In this document: piece by piece, positions 1-8,708 of the stretch
Layout: every line of letters begins with the position of its first letter
How positions within the stretch are numbered: the stretch's first letter is position 1
DNA from: Dietzia sp. NCCP-2495
GTDB taxonomy: Bacteria > Actinomycetota > Actinomycetes > Mycobacteriales > Mycobacteriaceae
Assembly: GCF_026011735.1 (NCBI RefSeq)
Contig: NZ_BRVN01000010.1
Coordinates: forward strand, 62,001-126,000
Direction of reading: 5' to 3'
Length of the DNA stretch: 64,000 nucleotides
The notes under the pieces: generated by a model
What the model saw: only the letters and a program-made list of their open reading frames with translations
Databases searched by the model: none
Told to the model about the DNA's origin: nothing
Position numbers and translations under genes: made by a program

Positions 1-1348
1 GGCCGATGTGGTTGTTCTGGATCCACGAGTCTCCGCCGGTCGGCCAGCGGATGATCCCGCGGTTCTGGGCGGCGTCGTAGGTGATCCGGCCCCGATCGGC
101 GCTGACGCCGTAGCCGACCATCATCGTGGAGTGCGGCGGGATTCCGACCGTCGGTATGGATGCCTGGATTAGGGTGTGCGCGGAGTGCGGGTTGTTCCAG
201 TTGAGGCTGCCGTAGACGACCGGTCCGCCCTGGTCCACGCCGAATCCAGCGCCGGGGTCGGTCCACAGGTAGATGCGGTCGGCGTTGGTGCCCCAGCCGG
301 TGCCGAGCCCGTCGGGTAGGTCGGTGACCTCGCCGGTCGCGGCGGCGCGGGTGAGGAGGGTGCTGGTGCCGACGGAGCCGGCGGACAGGATGAGCGTGGG
401 TGCGCGGAGAGCCAGGGTCCGCAGGATGCGCCCGGAGGTGTCGAGGACCTCGACGTCCAGTTCCCAGCGGCCGTCGGGCAGGCGTCGCATGCCGCGGACG
501 TCGTGCAGGGGCCGTACGTCGACGAGTCCGGAGGCCTCCGCGCGGGCGAGGTAGGTCACGTCGACGGAGTGCTTGCCGCCGTTGTTGACGCCGATAGCGC
601 CGGCGCCGTTGGTGTACGACGGGCGCATCTCGCCGCGGAGTTCGGCCAGAGCGTAGTCCCAGTCGATGGGCATGGGGATCTTGCGCAGCGGCAATCCTTC
701 GGCGCGGACTCGTGCGGCGAAGTGGCGTGCGGCGGCGTAGGTGGGCGAAGCGACTAGCTCCTCGGGCGCTTCGGCGAGCTGGAGCATGCGGGCGACGCGC
801 GGGTAGTACTCGCGGTCGAGTTCGGCCCAGTCGATGCCGCCCGGGAACCAGGTGTGGAAGAGCTCCTCGCTGGGTTGCAGCGCCATGCCCTGGTAGACGA
901 GCGAGCCGCCACCCACGCCCGCGGCGCAGACGGCGGTCATGTTCTCGCCGACGGAGGCATCGAGGAGTCCCGTGAAGCGCGGCAGGTTGACGGGGAGTCC
1001 GAACGCCTCGGGCGAGGACCGGAACCACAGGAACCGTTCGTCGGGGGAGGTGATCTCGGGGAAGGTGCGGGCGTTGGGGCCGGTGGGCCAGCGGCGCCCT
1101 CGTTCGACGACGACGACGGGTACCCCGGCCTCAGCGAGCCGCAGCGCGGAGATTCCCCCTCCGAACCCACTGCCCACCACGAGTACCCGGTGGTCTTCGA
1201 TCTCGTGGGGGATCCTCCCACCGGCTCCTGTGGGAGCGGTGTCGGCGGACCCTGTGGGCTGGCCGGCGGCGGACGGGTTGGCGGCGAGCGTGGCGATGCC
1301 AGCGGCGGCGACGGAGCCGAGGAAGCCTCGACGTGAGATGTGCTGCAT
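1..1348 (-). CDS. choD: Cholesterol oxidase, GMC-type flavoprotein, Tat-exported (3' end outside window)
   Basis: The reading frame starts at ATG 1348 and is still open at base 1, so about 449 residues are present and the C-terminus is missing. Residues 4-20 form a twin-arginine signal (SRRGFLGSVAAAG) and a Pro/Ala/Gly-rich linker follows. The flavin-binding motif is VVGSGFGGGISALRLAEAG near residue 54, and further on come the GMC signatures CAAGVGGGSLVYQG and LILSAGSVGTSTLLTRA. This matches the type I (non-covalent FAD) cholesterol oxidases of Streptomyces, Rhodococcus and Brevibacterium, which oxidise and isomerise 3-beta-hydroxysterols outside the cytoplasm. The gene is divergent from ppk2, and the 134 bp between them must hold both promoters. 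The catalytic His and Asn near the C-terminus lie beyond or at the window edge and cannot be checked. Another GMC steroid oxidase is the main alternative. Confidence 0.85.
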   Translation of the reverse strand, partial: MQHISRRGFLGSVAAAGIATLAANPSAAGQPTGSADTAPTGAGGRIPHEIEDHRVLVVGSGFGGGISALRLAEAGVPVVVVERGRRWPTGPNARTFPEITSPDERFLWFRSSPEAFGLPVNLPRFTGLLDASVGENMTAVCAAGVGGGSLVYQGMALQPSEELFHTWFPGGIDWAELDREYYPRVARMLQLAEAPEELVASPTYAAARHFAARVRAEGLPLRKIPMPIDWDYALAELRGEMRPSYTNGAGAIGVNNGGKHSVDVTYLARAEASGLVDVRPLHDVRGMRRLPDGRWELDVEVLDTSGRILRTLALRAPTLILSAGSVGTSTLLTRAAATGEVTDLPDGLGTGWGTNADRIYLWTDPGAGFGVDQGGPVVYGSLNWNNPHSAHTLIQASIPTVGIPPHSTMMVGYGVSADRGRITYDAAQNRGIIRWPTGGDSWIQNNHIG

Positions 1349-1482
1349 ACGGTCCTCGGGTCAGGGTGGGAGCGCTGGGCCGGGTGACGCGCGCCACAGC
1401 AGAAGCTAGACAGTTTACGGCGAAAGTGTCAAGAGGTTGGTTTGGACAGGACAGCCGTTCTCGTCGACTTAGGATGAAGCGC

Positions 1483-2430
1483 ATGGGCAGCAAAAACGGC
1501 GACACGAAGTCAGGCAAGAAGGCCGACGAGAAGGGCGAGGGCAAGGCCGACAAGAAGGCTGGGGGCAAGTCCGGCAGCAATGCCGCGGGCAAGGGCTCGG
1601 GCAAGGGGTCGAAGGATCTCTTGCCCAGTGGGCTGGAGAAACTACCCAAGAAGGCATACGAGAAGGAGCTCGAGCGGCTCCAGGCTGAGCTCGTGGAGAT
1701 GCAGGCCTGGCTCAAGGCGACCGGAAATCGGCTCGTCGTAGTGTTCGAGGGGCGTGATGCAGCGGGAAAGGGGTCCGCGATCAAGCGGATCACCCAGTAC
1801 CTCAACCCCCGTCATGCCCGGGTCGTGGCATTGCCGGTGCCCACCGAGGTGCAGAAGACGCAGTGGTACTTCCAGCGCTACATCGAGCACATGCCGGCCG
1901 CCGGGGAGATCGTGATCTTCGACCGGTCCTGGTACAACCGAGCCGGCGTCGAGCGGGTGATGGGCTTCTGTACGACCGACGAGTACCGGCGATTCCTGCA
2001 CCAGGCCCCGATCTTCGAGCGACTGCTGGTGGAGGACGGGATCATGCTGCGCAAGTACTGGTTCTCTGTCTCCGACGAGGAGCAGGAGCGCCGCTTCCGG
2101 GATCGTCACAACGACCCGATGCGCCGCTGGAAGCTGTCGCCGATGGACCTGGAATCCATCACCCGGTGGGAGGACTACAGCCGCGCGAAGGACGAGATGT
2201 TCGTGCACACCGACATCCCCGAGGCGCCCTGGTACACCGTCGAGTCGGAGGACAAGAAGCGCTCGCGGATCAACGTGATTGCGCACCTGCTGTCGACCGT
2301 GCCGTGGGAGAAGCTCGAGCCGCCGAAGCTTGAGATCCCCGATCGTCCGGAGGGGACGCACTACGAGCGTCCGCCACGCGAGGAGTTCAAGTACGTCCCC
2401 GACGTGGCCTCACAACTGCTCGACGACTGA
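1483..2430 (+). CDS. ppk2: Polyphosphate kinase 2 (PPK2)
   Basis: The product is about 315 aa. It transfers phosphate between polyphosphate and a nucleoside di- or monophosphate in the cytoplasm. Residues 1-48 are a Lys/Gly-rich, probably disordered tail. The PPK2 core follows with Walker A GRDAAGKGS near residue 90, Walker B IVIFDRSWYNR near 143, and the lid with RRFRDRHNDPMRRWKLSPMD. ATG 1483 is chosen because AGGA at 1471-1474 sits 8 nt upstream; ATG 1474 is the alternative and has no spaced ribosome site. The lysine-rich tail may bind polyphosphate electrostatically (inference). PPK2 subclass I (NDP) is likely from the single compact domain, but the nucleotide preference is not readable from motifs alone. 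A large hairpin follows the stop codon. Confidence 0.93.
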   Translation: MGSKNGDTKSGKKADEKGEGKADKKAGGKSGSNAAGKGSGKGSKDLLPSGLEKLPKKAYEKELERLQAELVEMQAWLKATGNRLVVVFEGRDAAGKGSAIKRITQYLNPRHARVVALPVPTEVQKTQWYFQRYIEHMPAAGEIVIFDRSWYNRAGVERVMGFCTTDEYRRFLHQAPIFERLLVEDGIMLRKYWFSVSDEEQERRFRDRHNDPMRRWKLSPMDLESITRWEDYSRAKDEMFVHTDIPEAPWYTVESEDKKRSRINVIAHLLSTVPWEKLEPPKLEIPDRPEGTHYERPPREEFKYVPDVASQLLDD

Positions 2431-2472
2431 TCGCTCCGCACGCATATCAGCCCACGCGTGAGCGGACGCGAA

Positions 2473-2540
2473 ATCCGCTACTCCGCCTCAACATTCGCTA
2501 CCGCTAGAGGGGTAGCCGATGTGGAGGCGGAGTAGCGGAT
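2473..2540. repeat. Long near-perfect inverted repeat (30-bp arms, 8-nt loop)
   Basis: The arms 2473-2502 and 2511-2540 are reverse complements at 27 of 30 positions and are separated by 8 nt. The outer 17 bp pair perfectly (ATCCGCTACTCCGCCTC with its complement). A further copy of GTAGCGGATC lies at 2555-2564. It sits 43 nt after the ppk2 stop and 105 nt before the next start. It could be a ppk2 terminator, although no U-tract follows, or a copy of a small dispersed palindromic element. The length is well beyond an ordinary terminator. Confidence 0.85.
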
Positions 2541-2644
2541 CCTCAGGCGGTGGCGTAGCGGATCTTGGAGGGGACGGGGGCGGCGAAGTAGGAATTCCTA
2601 GTATCTCGGTGACTCGGAGCGGCGCACCTGACAGACTGGGCGCC

Positions 2645-3688
2645 ATGAGCGAATTCGTCACCACCCGGCGCGAAGGCCGGATGCAGCAGATCGTCCTGGA
2701 CCGCCCCAAGGCCCTGAACTCGCTGGACCTGCCCATGTGTCAGGCCCTCCACGCAGCGCTCGACGCGGCCACCGCGGACTCTGGCGTCGAAGCCGTGGTC
2801 ACCACCAGCACCTCCGAGAAGGCGTTCTGCGCAGGCGGCGACATCCGCGCCCTGCGGGACGCCGCGGCCTCCGGAGATCACGAGACCAACCGGACGTTCT
2901 TCTCCGAGGAGTACGCGATGGATCTCGCGTACCACACCCACCGCGCCGCGACCGTGGCCGTGATCCACGGCGTCGCCATGGGCGGCGGACTGGGCATCTC
3001 GATCAACGGCTCGCACCGTGTGGTGACCAAGAAGGTCATGATGGCCATGCCCGAGACGGCGATCGGCTTCATCCCGGATGTCGGCGCGAGCCACTTCCTG
3101 CCCCGCCTGTGCGGCGGCGGCGCCCGCGGAGTCGCGGTGGGCATCTACCTGGGCACGACCGGCGTCCGCATGAACTCGGCTGACGCCCTCTACACCGGTC
3201 TCGGCACCCACCTGATCGACAATGACGACCAGGAGGCGTTCGTCGCAGCGATCGGCGCCGACGGACTGGACGCGGCGCTCGAGCGCTTCGGCCTCGACCG
3301 CTCCGAGGCGGGGGAGTCGGCCGTGGAGAAGCACATCGACCGGATCGAGGACGTGTTCTCCCGCGACACCGCGCAGGACATGATCGCCGCGCTTGAGGCC
3401 GGCGAGCAGGACGAGTGGGCCACCGCGACTCTTGAGATGCTCCGCGCGCACTGCCCGACATCGATCGTCGCGACCATCGAGTTGCTGCGGACCGGGGCCG
3501 ACGCCGCCGACCTGCGCGAGTGCCTGGACAACGAGCTCAAGCTGGGCGCGTGGATCACCGCCCGCCCGGACTTCGTCGAGGGTGTGCGCGCCGTGGTGAT
3601 CGACAAGGACCGAAACCCCACGTGGGATCCGGCCGACCTCGCCTCGGTTGACGTCGCCGGGATCCGTTCGGCTCTCGTGGGGAGCTGA
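2645..3688 (+). CDS. 3-hydroxyisobutyryl-CoA hydrolase (enoyl-CoA hydratase superfamily)
   Basis: The product is 347 aa. It is predicted to hydrolyse 3-hydroxyisobutyryl-CoA in valine degradation, in the cytoplasm. The crotonase fold is seen from AFCAGGDIRAL (residues 60-70, oxyanion hole) and VAMGGGLGISINGSHRVV (110-127). The subgroup is identified by MPETAIGFIPDVG (135-147), where E137 and D145 match the catalytic pair of mammalian HIBCH, and by the C-terminal signature DFVEGVRAVVIDKDRNPTW, typical of HIBCH and not of ordinary enoyl-CoA hydratases. ATG 2645 is the first start giving a clean crotonase N-terminus. No other valine-pathway gene is adjacent. A hydratase/isomerase of related specificity is the alternative. 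Confidence 0.85.
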   Translation: MSEFVTTRREGRMQQIVLDRPKALNSLDLPMCQALHAALDAATADSGVEAVVTTSTSEKAFCAGGDIRALRDAAASGDHETNRTFFSEEYAMDLAYHTHRAATVAVIHGVAMGGGLGISINGSHRVVTKKVMMAMPETAIGFIPDVGASHFLPRLCGGGARGVAVGIYLGTTGVRMNSADALYTGLGTHLIDNDDQEAFVAAIGADGLDAALERFGLDRSEAGESAVEKHIDRIEDVFSRDTAQDMIAALEAGEQDEWATATLEMLRAHCPTSIVATIELLRTGADAADLRECLDNELKLGAWITARPDFVEGVRAVVIDKDRNPTWDPADLASVDVAGIRSALVGS

Positions 3689-3748
3689 CGCACTACTGTT
3701 TATGCGACGTCCGGCGCAGAGTGCGCGAGGGACGTGTCAGGAGGGGCC

Positions 3749-4942
3749 ATGTCCACGAACGACAGCGTCGAGGCCACCACGCCGGCGCCGCATGAGGAGT
3801 CGAGGGGCTGGGGGATCGCCGCCGTCACTGTGGTGTCCCTGGCCGCGGTGTTCGTGGTGCTGTGGGGCATCTCGCAGCACGCCAGCATGGTCATGCCCGC
3901 GTTCCTGGCACTCAACCTCGTGATCGCCGCGCAGCCGCTGCAGAAGCTGCTCGAGAGGGCGGGTCTGCCGCGTTGGGGCGGCATGATCATCGTGCTGCTG
4001 GTGCTCTACCTCATCCTGGCCGCGCTGGTGGGAATGCTCGTGTGGGCGGTCTGGATCGCCGCCGAGGAGATCCCGCAGTACCAGGACAAGTTCACCGAGC
4101 TCTACGAGCAGAGCATCGAGTTCCTCGGGACCTTCGGTGTCAGCCAGGATCAGATCACCTCGACCCTGTCCGGGATCGATCCGCAGGCCATCATGGGCAC
4201 GGTCCAGAACGTCGCCGGGCAACTCTCGTCAGCCGGCGGCATGCTGACCGTCCTCGTCATCGCCCTGACGTTCCTCGTCTTCGACATCCCCGGCATCGCC
4301 CGCCGCCGAGGACACATCGCCCGCCAGCGCCCCCGCCTCGTCGACTCGCTCACCTCGTTCAGCGACGGGATCAAGTCCTACTGGATCGTCTCCACCGTCT
4401 TCGGCGTGATCGTCGCCGTCATGGACGTGGTGGCGCTGCTCATCCTCGGTGTGCCCCTCGCGCTGGTGTGGGGTGTCCTGGCGTTCGCCACCAACTACAT
4501 CCCCAACATCGGGTTCGTGCTGGGCCTCGTCCCGCCCGCCCTGTTCGCGCTGCTCACCGGTGGACCGGTCGACGCCATCTGGGTCGTGGTGGTCTACTGC
4601 GTCATCAACCTGGTCATGCAGAGTTTCGTCCAGCCCAAGTTCACGGGAGACGCCGTGGGCCTGACCCCCACGGTGACCTTCCTGTCGCTGGTGTTCTGGT
4701 CCTCGATCGCCGGTGCGCTCGGCGCGATCCTCGCCGTGCCGCTGACCCTCGCGGTCAAGGCGTTCCTCGTCGACGCCGACCCGCGCATGCGCTGGTTCTC
4801 CACCTTCCTGACCACCCCGGATGCCGAAGCCAAGCGTGGTCGGCGACGGGCGGCACAGATGGCGGCGGCCGAGCCGACGACCGAGATCACCGCGCCGATC
4901 ACGGCTCCGGGGCCGGACCGGGAGGAGCAGCCGGCCGACTAA
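3749..4942 (+). CDS. AI-2E family transporter (PerM-like membrane protein)
   Basis: The product is 397 aa and an integral membrane protein. ATG 3749 is preceded by AGGAGG at 3740-3745, which decides the start over GTG 3734. About eight hydrophobic segments are visible, with paired helices at residues 23-70, 77-100, and a C-terminal bundle containing the family-typical motif LVWGVLAFATNYIPNIGFVLG and the downstream MQSFVQPKFTGDAVGLTPTV. This is the AI-2E/PerM exporter family, whose members have been linked to autoinducer-2 export, Na+/H+ antiport and other roles, so substrate cannot be assigned. The C-terminal 40 residues are polar and Ala/Thr-rich. It is convergent with the beta-lactamase-like gene, only 23 nt apart. 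Confidence 0.85.
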   Translation: MSTNDSVEATTPAPHEESRGWGIAAVTVVSLAAVFVVLWGISQHASMVMPAFLALNLVIAAQPLQKLLERAGLPRWGGMIIVLLVLYLILAALVGMLVWAVWIAAEEIPQYQDKFTELYEQSIEFLGTFGVSQDQITSTLSGIDPQAIMGTVQNVAGQLSSAGGMLTVLVIALTFLVFDIPGIARRRGHIARQRPRLVDSLTSFSDGIKSYWIVSTVFGVIVAVMDVVALLILGVPLALVWGVLAFATNYIPNIGFVLGLVPPALFALLTGGPVDAIWVVVVYCVINLVMQSFVQPKFTGDAVGLTPTVTFLSLVFWSSIAGALGAILAVPLTLAVKAFLVDADPRMRWFSTFLTTPDAEAKRGRRRAAQMAAAEPTTEITAPITAPGPDREEQPAD

Positions 4943-4965
4943 CCATCGGCGTCTGCGGACCGAGC

Positions 4966-6795
4966 CTAGGCATCACCGTCGGCACCACCCTCGCCCCCGA
5001 CTCGAGTGAAGGTGCCGAGCCCGTTCTCGTCGAGCAGGGAGAGAGTGACCGTCGTGTCGGCGTCGTCGTCGTCAAAAATCACACTGCCCCGGCTCCCGGC
5101 CGGAAAGTTCTCCGCAGACGGTGACGCCGCGAACACGTTGTCCTCCCAGTGCTCGAGCGGCCACACCGTCCGATTCGACTCCGGGCCGATCGCCAGGGCC
5201 AGCTCGTCTTCCGCGGCGCGGCGGACCTCGATGGTGCCGAAGTAGTCGTTGCGGTACGTGCCCGTGAGCTCGTATAGCGGCCGCGACGGTGCGGGGTCCG
5301 ACGGTTGGCGCTCACCCACCAGGTCGCCCACCGGATCGAGGAGGGGGCTGATCGCCTCGCGGTACAGCGTGCCCCAGTCCTGTGCCGGATCCCCGTACTG
5401 CGCCAGGTCCGCGAAGCGCGCGTTGACGGCCTCGACCGCCCCGACCGGCGCGGCGTTGGACAGGGTGATGATCCCCAGGTCCAACGACGGCACCATGAGC
5501 ATCGCCGTGGCGGCGCCCATCGCGAACGCCCCCGAATGACTCCACTGAACCCGACCCGACGAGGTGTCGCCGATGTTGAAGCCGTACCCGTACGAGCCCG
5601 TCCGGTCGTTCGCCGCCTGCGGGGGAGACGACACCACCTGCGGGGTGAGGGCCTCGCGCAGCGGCTCGCTCGCCACCACCTGAGAGCCTCCGGGGCCCTG
5701 ACCATCGGCCAGGACCATCGCCATCCACGTGGCCATGTCCGACACCGTCGAACTCAGGCCGCCCGCCGGCGCCTGAGCGTCCGGATTGCGCTCCGGATCG
5801 GCGGGGACCCACGAGCCCCCAGATTCGCCGGTCCCGCCGGCCTCGCCGGTCTCGCCAGACGCCGCGGCGTCCTGCCGGACATGCGGCGTGACCCGGTTCT
5901 CGCGTTCGAGCAGGTCGGAGTGGGAGTACGAGGTGCGGTCCATGCCCAGTGGGTCGAAGACGCGCTCGGCCGCGAGCTCCTCCCACGGCGCCCCGGCCGA
6001 CACGGCAACGGCCTCCGCGGCGGCGGTCAGCCCGAAATTGGTGTACGCGTACGAGGTGCGGAACTCCGAGAGCGGCAGGTGGCGCAGGCCGTGGAGGACG
6101 GCGGCGCGGTCGTAGCCCAGGTCCTCCAGGTCGTCACCGGCGTGATCCGGCAGCCCCGACCGGTGAGAGAACAGGTCGCCCACGGTCACCCGCTCCGACA
6201 CGACCGGGTCCGACAGGGCGAACCACGGCAGGTGCTCGCGGACGGGAGTTGACCAGCTGATCCCGTCCTCGTCCCCGTCCTCGTCCCCGGCCTGGTCCCC
6301 GGCGTCGGCCTCGTCGCTGCCCGCGTCCGCGCCGTCGCTGGCCTTGTCGCCGTCGCTGCCCGCGCTTCTGCCGATTTCCGCCGCCACGACCGTGGCACTC
6401 ACGGGCTTGGAGACCGAGGCCAGGGGGAACACCGTGTCGGCCGTGACCTCGTCACCCGTAAAGACGTCGCGGACACCGAACCCCTCGGCCAGCGCCACCT
6501 CGCCCCCGTGCACCACGGCTACCGCCATGCCCGGGATCCCGGCGGCGTCCATCTCCTCGCTGACGATGTCCTCCACCTTCCCGATCGCGAAGTCGATGCG
6601 GTCCGGGGACACCAGCGTCCCCGAGTAGGCGGACGGATTCTGGCCGGGCTCCGGGTCGGGCAGGGCGTCGCCGCACGCCGAGGTGGTGAAGACCATCGCG
6701 GCACCGAGCGCGACGATCCTCGTGGACCGTCGACGAGCCGATCGACGGGCAGCGTGACGGGCGGATTGGCGGTGCTGTGCCGGATCCCTGAGCAT
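4966..6795 (-). CDS. Serine beta-lactamase/esterase-fold lipoprotein
   Basis: The product is 609 aa. An Arg-rich N-terminus and a short hydrophobic stretch lead to the lipobox-like TTSAC, with Cys41 as the probable lipidated residue, so it should be anchored outside the cytoplasmic membrane. The catalytic motifs of the class C beta-lactamase/PBP4* family are present: SxxK as S127-V-S-K130, the Tyr motif Y251-T-N253, and the third box HSG at 420-422. Residues about 144-180 are an unusual Asp/Glu/Gly/Ala insert between the helix after SxxK and the rest of the fold, and a second Gly/Glu-rich insert lies at 308-330. A separate C-terminal beta domain (about 510-600) is present. It may be a D-Ala-D-Ala peptidase, an esterase or a beta-lactamase. 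Confidence 0.85.
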   Translation of the reverse strand: MLRDPAQHRQSARHAARRSARRRSTRIVALGAAMVFTTSACGDALPDPEPGQNPSAYSGTLVSPDRIDFAIGKVEDIVSEEMDAAGIPGMAVAVVHGGEVALAEGFGVRDVFTGDEVTADTVFPLASVSKPVSATVVAAEIGRSAGSDGDKASDGADAGSDEADAGDQAGDEDGDEDGISWSTPVREHLPWFALSDPVVSERVTVGDLFSHRSGLPDHAGDDLEDLGYDRAAVLHGLRHLPLSEFRTSYAYTNFGLTAAAEAVAVSAGAPWEELAAERVFDPLGMDRTSYSHSDLLERENRVTPHVRQDAAASGETGEAGGTGESGGSWVPADPERNPDAQAPAGGLSSTVSDMATWMAMVLADGQGPGGSQVVASEPLREALTPQVVSSPPQAANDRTGSYGYGFNIGDTSSGRVQWSHSGAFAMGAATAMLMVPSLDLGIITLSNAAPVGAVEAVNARFADLAQYGDPAQDWGTLYREAISPLLDPVGDLVGERQPSDPAPSRPLYELTGTYRNDYFGTIEVRRAAEDELALAIGPESNRTVWPLEHWEDNVFAASPSAENFPAGSRGSVIFDDDDADTTVTLSLLDENGLGTFTRVGGEGGADGDA

Positions 6796-6922
6796 CCTGT
6801 CAGCGTAGTCCGAATCCGGTGCTGTTCGGCGTCACGGCGGGGCCCGTCGGGCACCGCGGCGGTACTGTTACCGCGGCCGCCGGGTCACCTCGCGTGCACG
6901 CTGCAGAGCCCGGCCGGCGCGC

Positions 6923-8572
6923 TTACCGGGCGGCCTCCCACGTGGCCGTCCACGACTCGGCTCCGTGCATCAGTTGTCGCTCGAGTTCGGCACGGTCGGG
7001 CCCGGCGCGGTGCAGGACGTCAGCGATCCAGTCGGCGTACAGCCCGTACTGCGCCACGCCGTCGACGTTGAGGTCGTAAATCCGCTCACCGAAATGCCAC
7101 CGGTCCATCACCACGCCGCTGGGTGCGGTGAACGGGTACACCAGCGGATCGGATGCGGCGGACGGCCGCGGTTCGGCGAGCGGTGCCAGGCCGTTGACGT
7201 CGGAGCCGATGCCGTAGCCGGCAAAGCTCCCACCGACCGTCGCCGAGTTGGCGCGCCACTCGTCGAGGAAGCCCTCGTCGAAGTTCGGCGTGGCATCAGC
7301 GGGGTAGGCGAACGCGCCCACGAACCCGCCGAGCTCGTGCATCCGCCGCAGCATGGCGGGATCCGACCACGAGTGGTCCACCACGAACCCGGGATAGCCG
7401 CGCTCAGCGGCCAGATCGAGCACCCGACCGGCGGTCTTCACGCTCATGTGGTCGATGTTGATGAGCATGCCGCGGTCCATCATGCTGGTGACCGCGTACT
7501 CGCCGAGCTCGGTGAGTCCTCGCACGTTGCAGATCGGGTCGGCGGGGTAGACAGGCAGTGCGGCGCCGGCGGGTGCGCCGGAGGAGGCCGCTCCGATCGC
7601 GTCGGCCGCGCCGTTGTCGGCGATCGGCTGCGCGTGATCGGCCGCCGGGCCCGCACACGGCTCGGTCTCCCAGAACCGCTGTGTGCCCAGCTTGTTGCCC
7701 ACATTCACAGCGAGCCCGGCCAGGTCTTCGTCCATGCGGGTGCCGCCGAGCGCGTTGTCGAACTTGTGCACCGGGAACACCGTCGAGACGCCCCACGAGG
7801 CGAACTCGTTGAGCCCGCGGTCGATGTCCTCGCGACTGCACTGCGGGACGTCGTCGACCTGCCTGCACCCGAACGGTTCGGAGGTCTCCACGCCGAGCGT
7901 CACCGCGAGTTTGCCCTGGGCGGCGATGCGTCGCACGTCCTCGGGACTGCGCGCGATGCGGAACCAGCCCTGCCCGGGGCCGCCGCTGACGGCGTCGATG
8001 TGGGCTTCCATCCGGTTCAGGTAGTCGACCTGGCGGCGGAGCTGGTCCATCTCGTCGCACGAGTACCGCGGCGGGGCCCCGATCGCGGCGAGCGCCTCGC
8101 ACAGCACCCGGTTGCCCACGAGGTAGTTGTTCATCACGCGCAGTCCGGACTGCCAGGCCCGCTCGATGCCGGTGAAGTAGGCCTGCTCGTGGAGTTGGGA
8201 GTCGTGCGAGGGCCAGTCGGTGAACGTGGCGAAGCCCTGGGTGCCGCCGGGCAGGTCGGTGCCGCCGAGGACCGATTCGAGCAGCGCGAAGTGTCCGGCG
8301 CCCGAGTGTGTCGGGCAGTCCGCCATCGCCGCCGCGAGGCCGCCGGGCGCGAACGGCTCGCCGCACCGGAACGAGCCGCCGAACGCCTGTGACGCGGCGA
8401 TGTGCGTGTGGGTGTCGGCGAAGCCGTTGATCGGGGCCTGCTGGCCCCGCGCCGTGGGCGGGGACGCGACCAGGGAGAAGACCACGACGACAACGGCGAG
8501 GACCGCCATCCCGGCCCTGGCACCGAGTGCAGAGTTGGTCGGTTTCGTCGTCGTCACGCCACGGGTCACCAT
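6923..8572 (-). CDS. Secreted membrane-dipeptidase-like metallohydrolase (amidohydrolase/M19 fold)
   Basis: The product is 549 aa starting at ATG 8572. The N-terminal hydrophobic segment (residues 22-40, ending PPTARGQQA) is a signal peptide. The mature protein begins with GFADTHTHIA, an amidohydrolase HxH metal motif. Later metal-ligand-like segments are TLGVETSEPFG, FPVHKFDN, INIDHMSVK and VVDHSWSDPAM, and the end of the barrel has GYGIGSDVNGL, which resembles the GxGSDxDG motif of renal dipeptidase (peptidase M19). I infer a secreted dipeptidase or related hydrolase; the length exceeds that of standard M19 enzymes (about 330-400 aa), so the family assignment is approximate. It stands alone between the beta-lactamase-like lipoprotein and the LLM gene. 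Confidence 0.65.
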   Translation of the reverse strand: MVTRGVTTTKPTNSALGARAGMAVLAVVVVVFSLVASPPTARGQQAPINGFADTHTHIAASQAFGGSFRCGEPFAPGGLAAAMADCPTHSGAGHFALLESVLGGTDLPGGTQGFATFTDWPSHDSQLHEQAYFTGIERAWQSGLRVMNNYLVGNRVLCEALAAIGAPPRYSCDEMDQLRRQVDYLNRMEAHIDAVSGGPGQGWFRIARSPEDVRRIAAQGKLAVTLGVETSEPFGCRQVDDVPQCSREDIDRGLNEFASWGVSTVFPVHKFDNALGGTRMDEDLAGLAVNVGNKLGTQRFWETEPCAGPAADHAQPIADNGAADAIGAASSGAPAGAALPVYPADPICNVRGLTELGEYAVTSMMDRGMLINIDHMSVKTAGRVLDLAAERGYPGFVVDHSWSDPAMLRRMHELGGFVGAFAYPADATPNFDEGFLDEWRANSATVGGSFAGYGIGSDVNGLAPLAEPRPSAASDPLVYPFTAPSGVVMDRWHFGERIYDLNVDGVAQYGLYADWIADVLHRAGPDRAELERQLMHGAESWTATWEAAR

Positions 8573-8708
8573 GAAGGTGACCTTAATCACATCTAGTCGC
8601 CCGGTGGTGCCATTCGCACCCGGCGCTGCGGAGTGTGCGGCCCCCGGCGCTGAGGCGTGCGCTGAGTGCGGGCACTGTGCGCGGACGATGCGGCGCGCGC
8701 TGCGCCGG

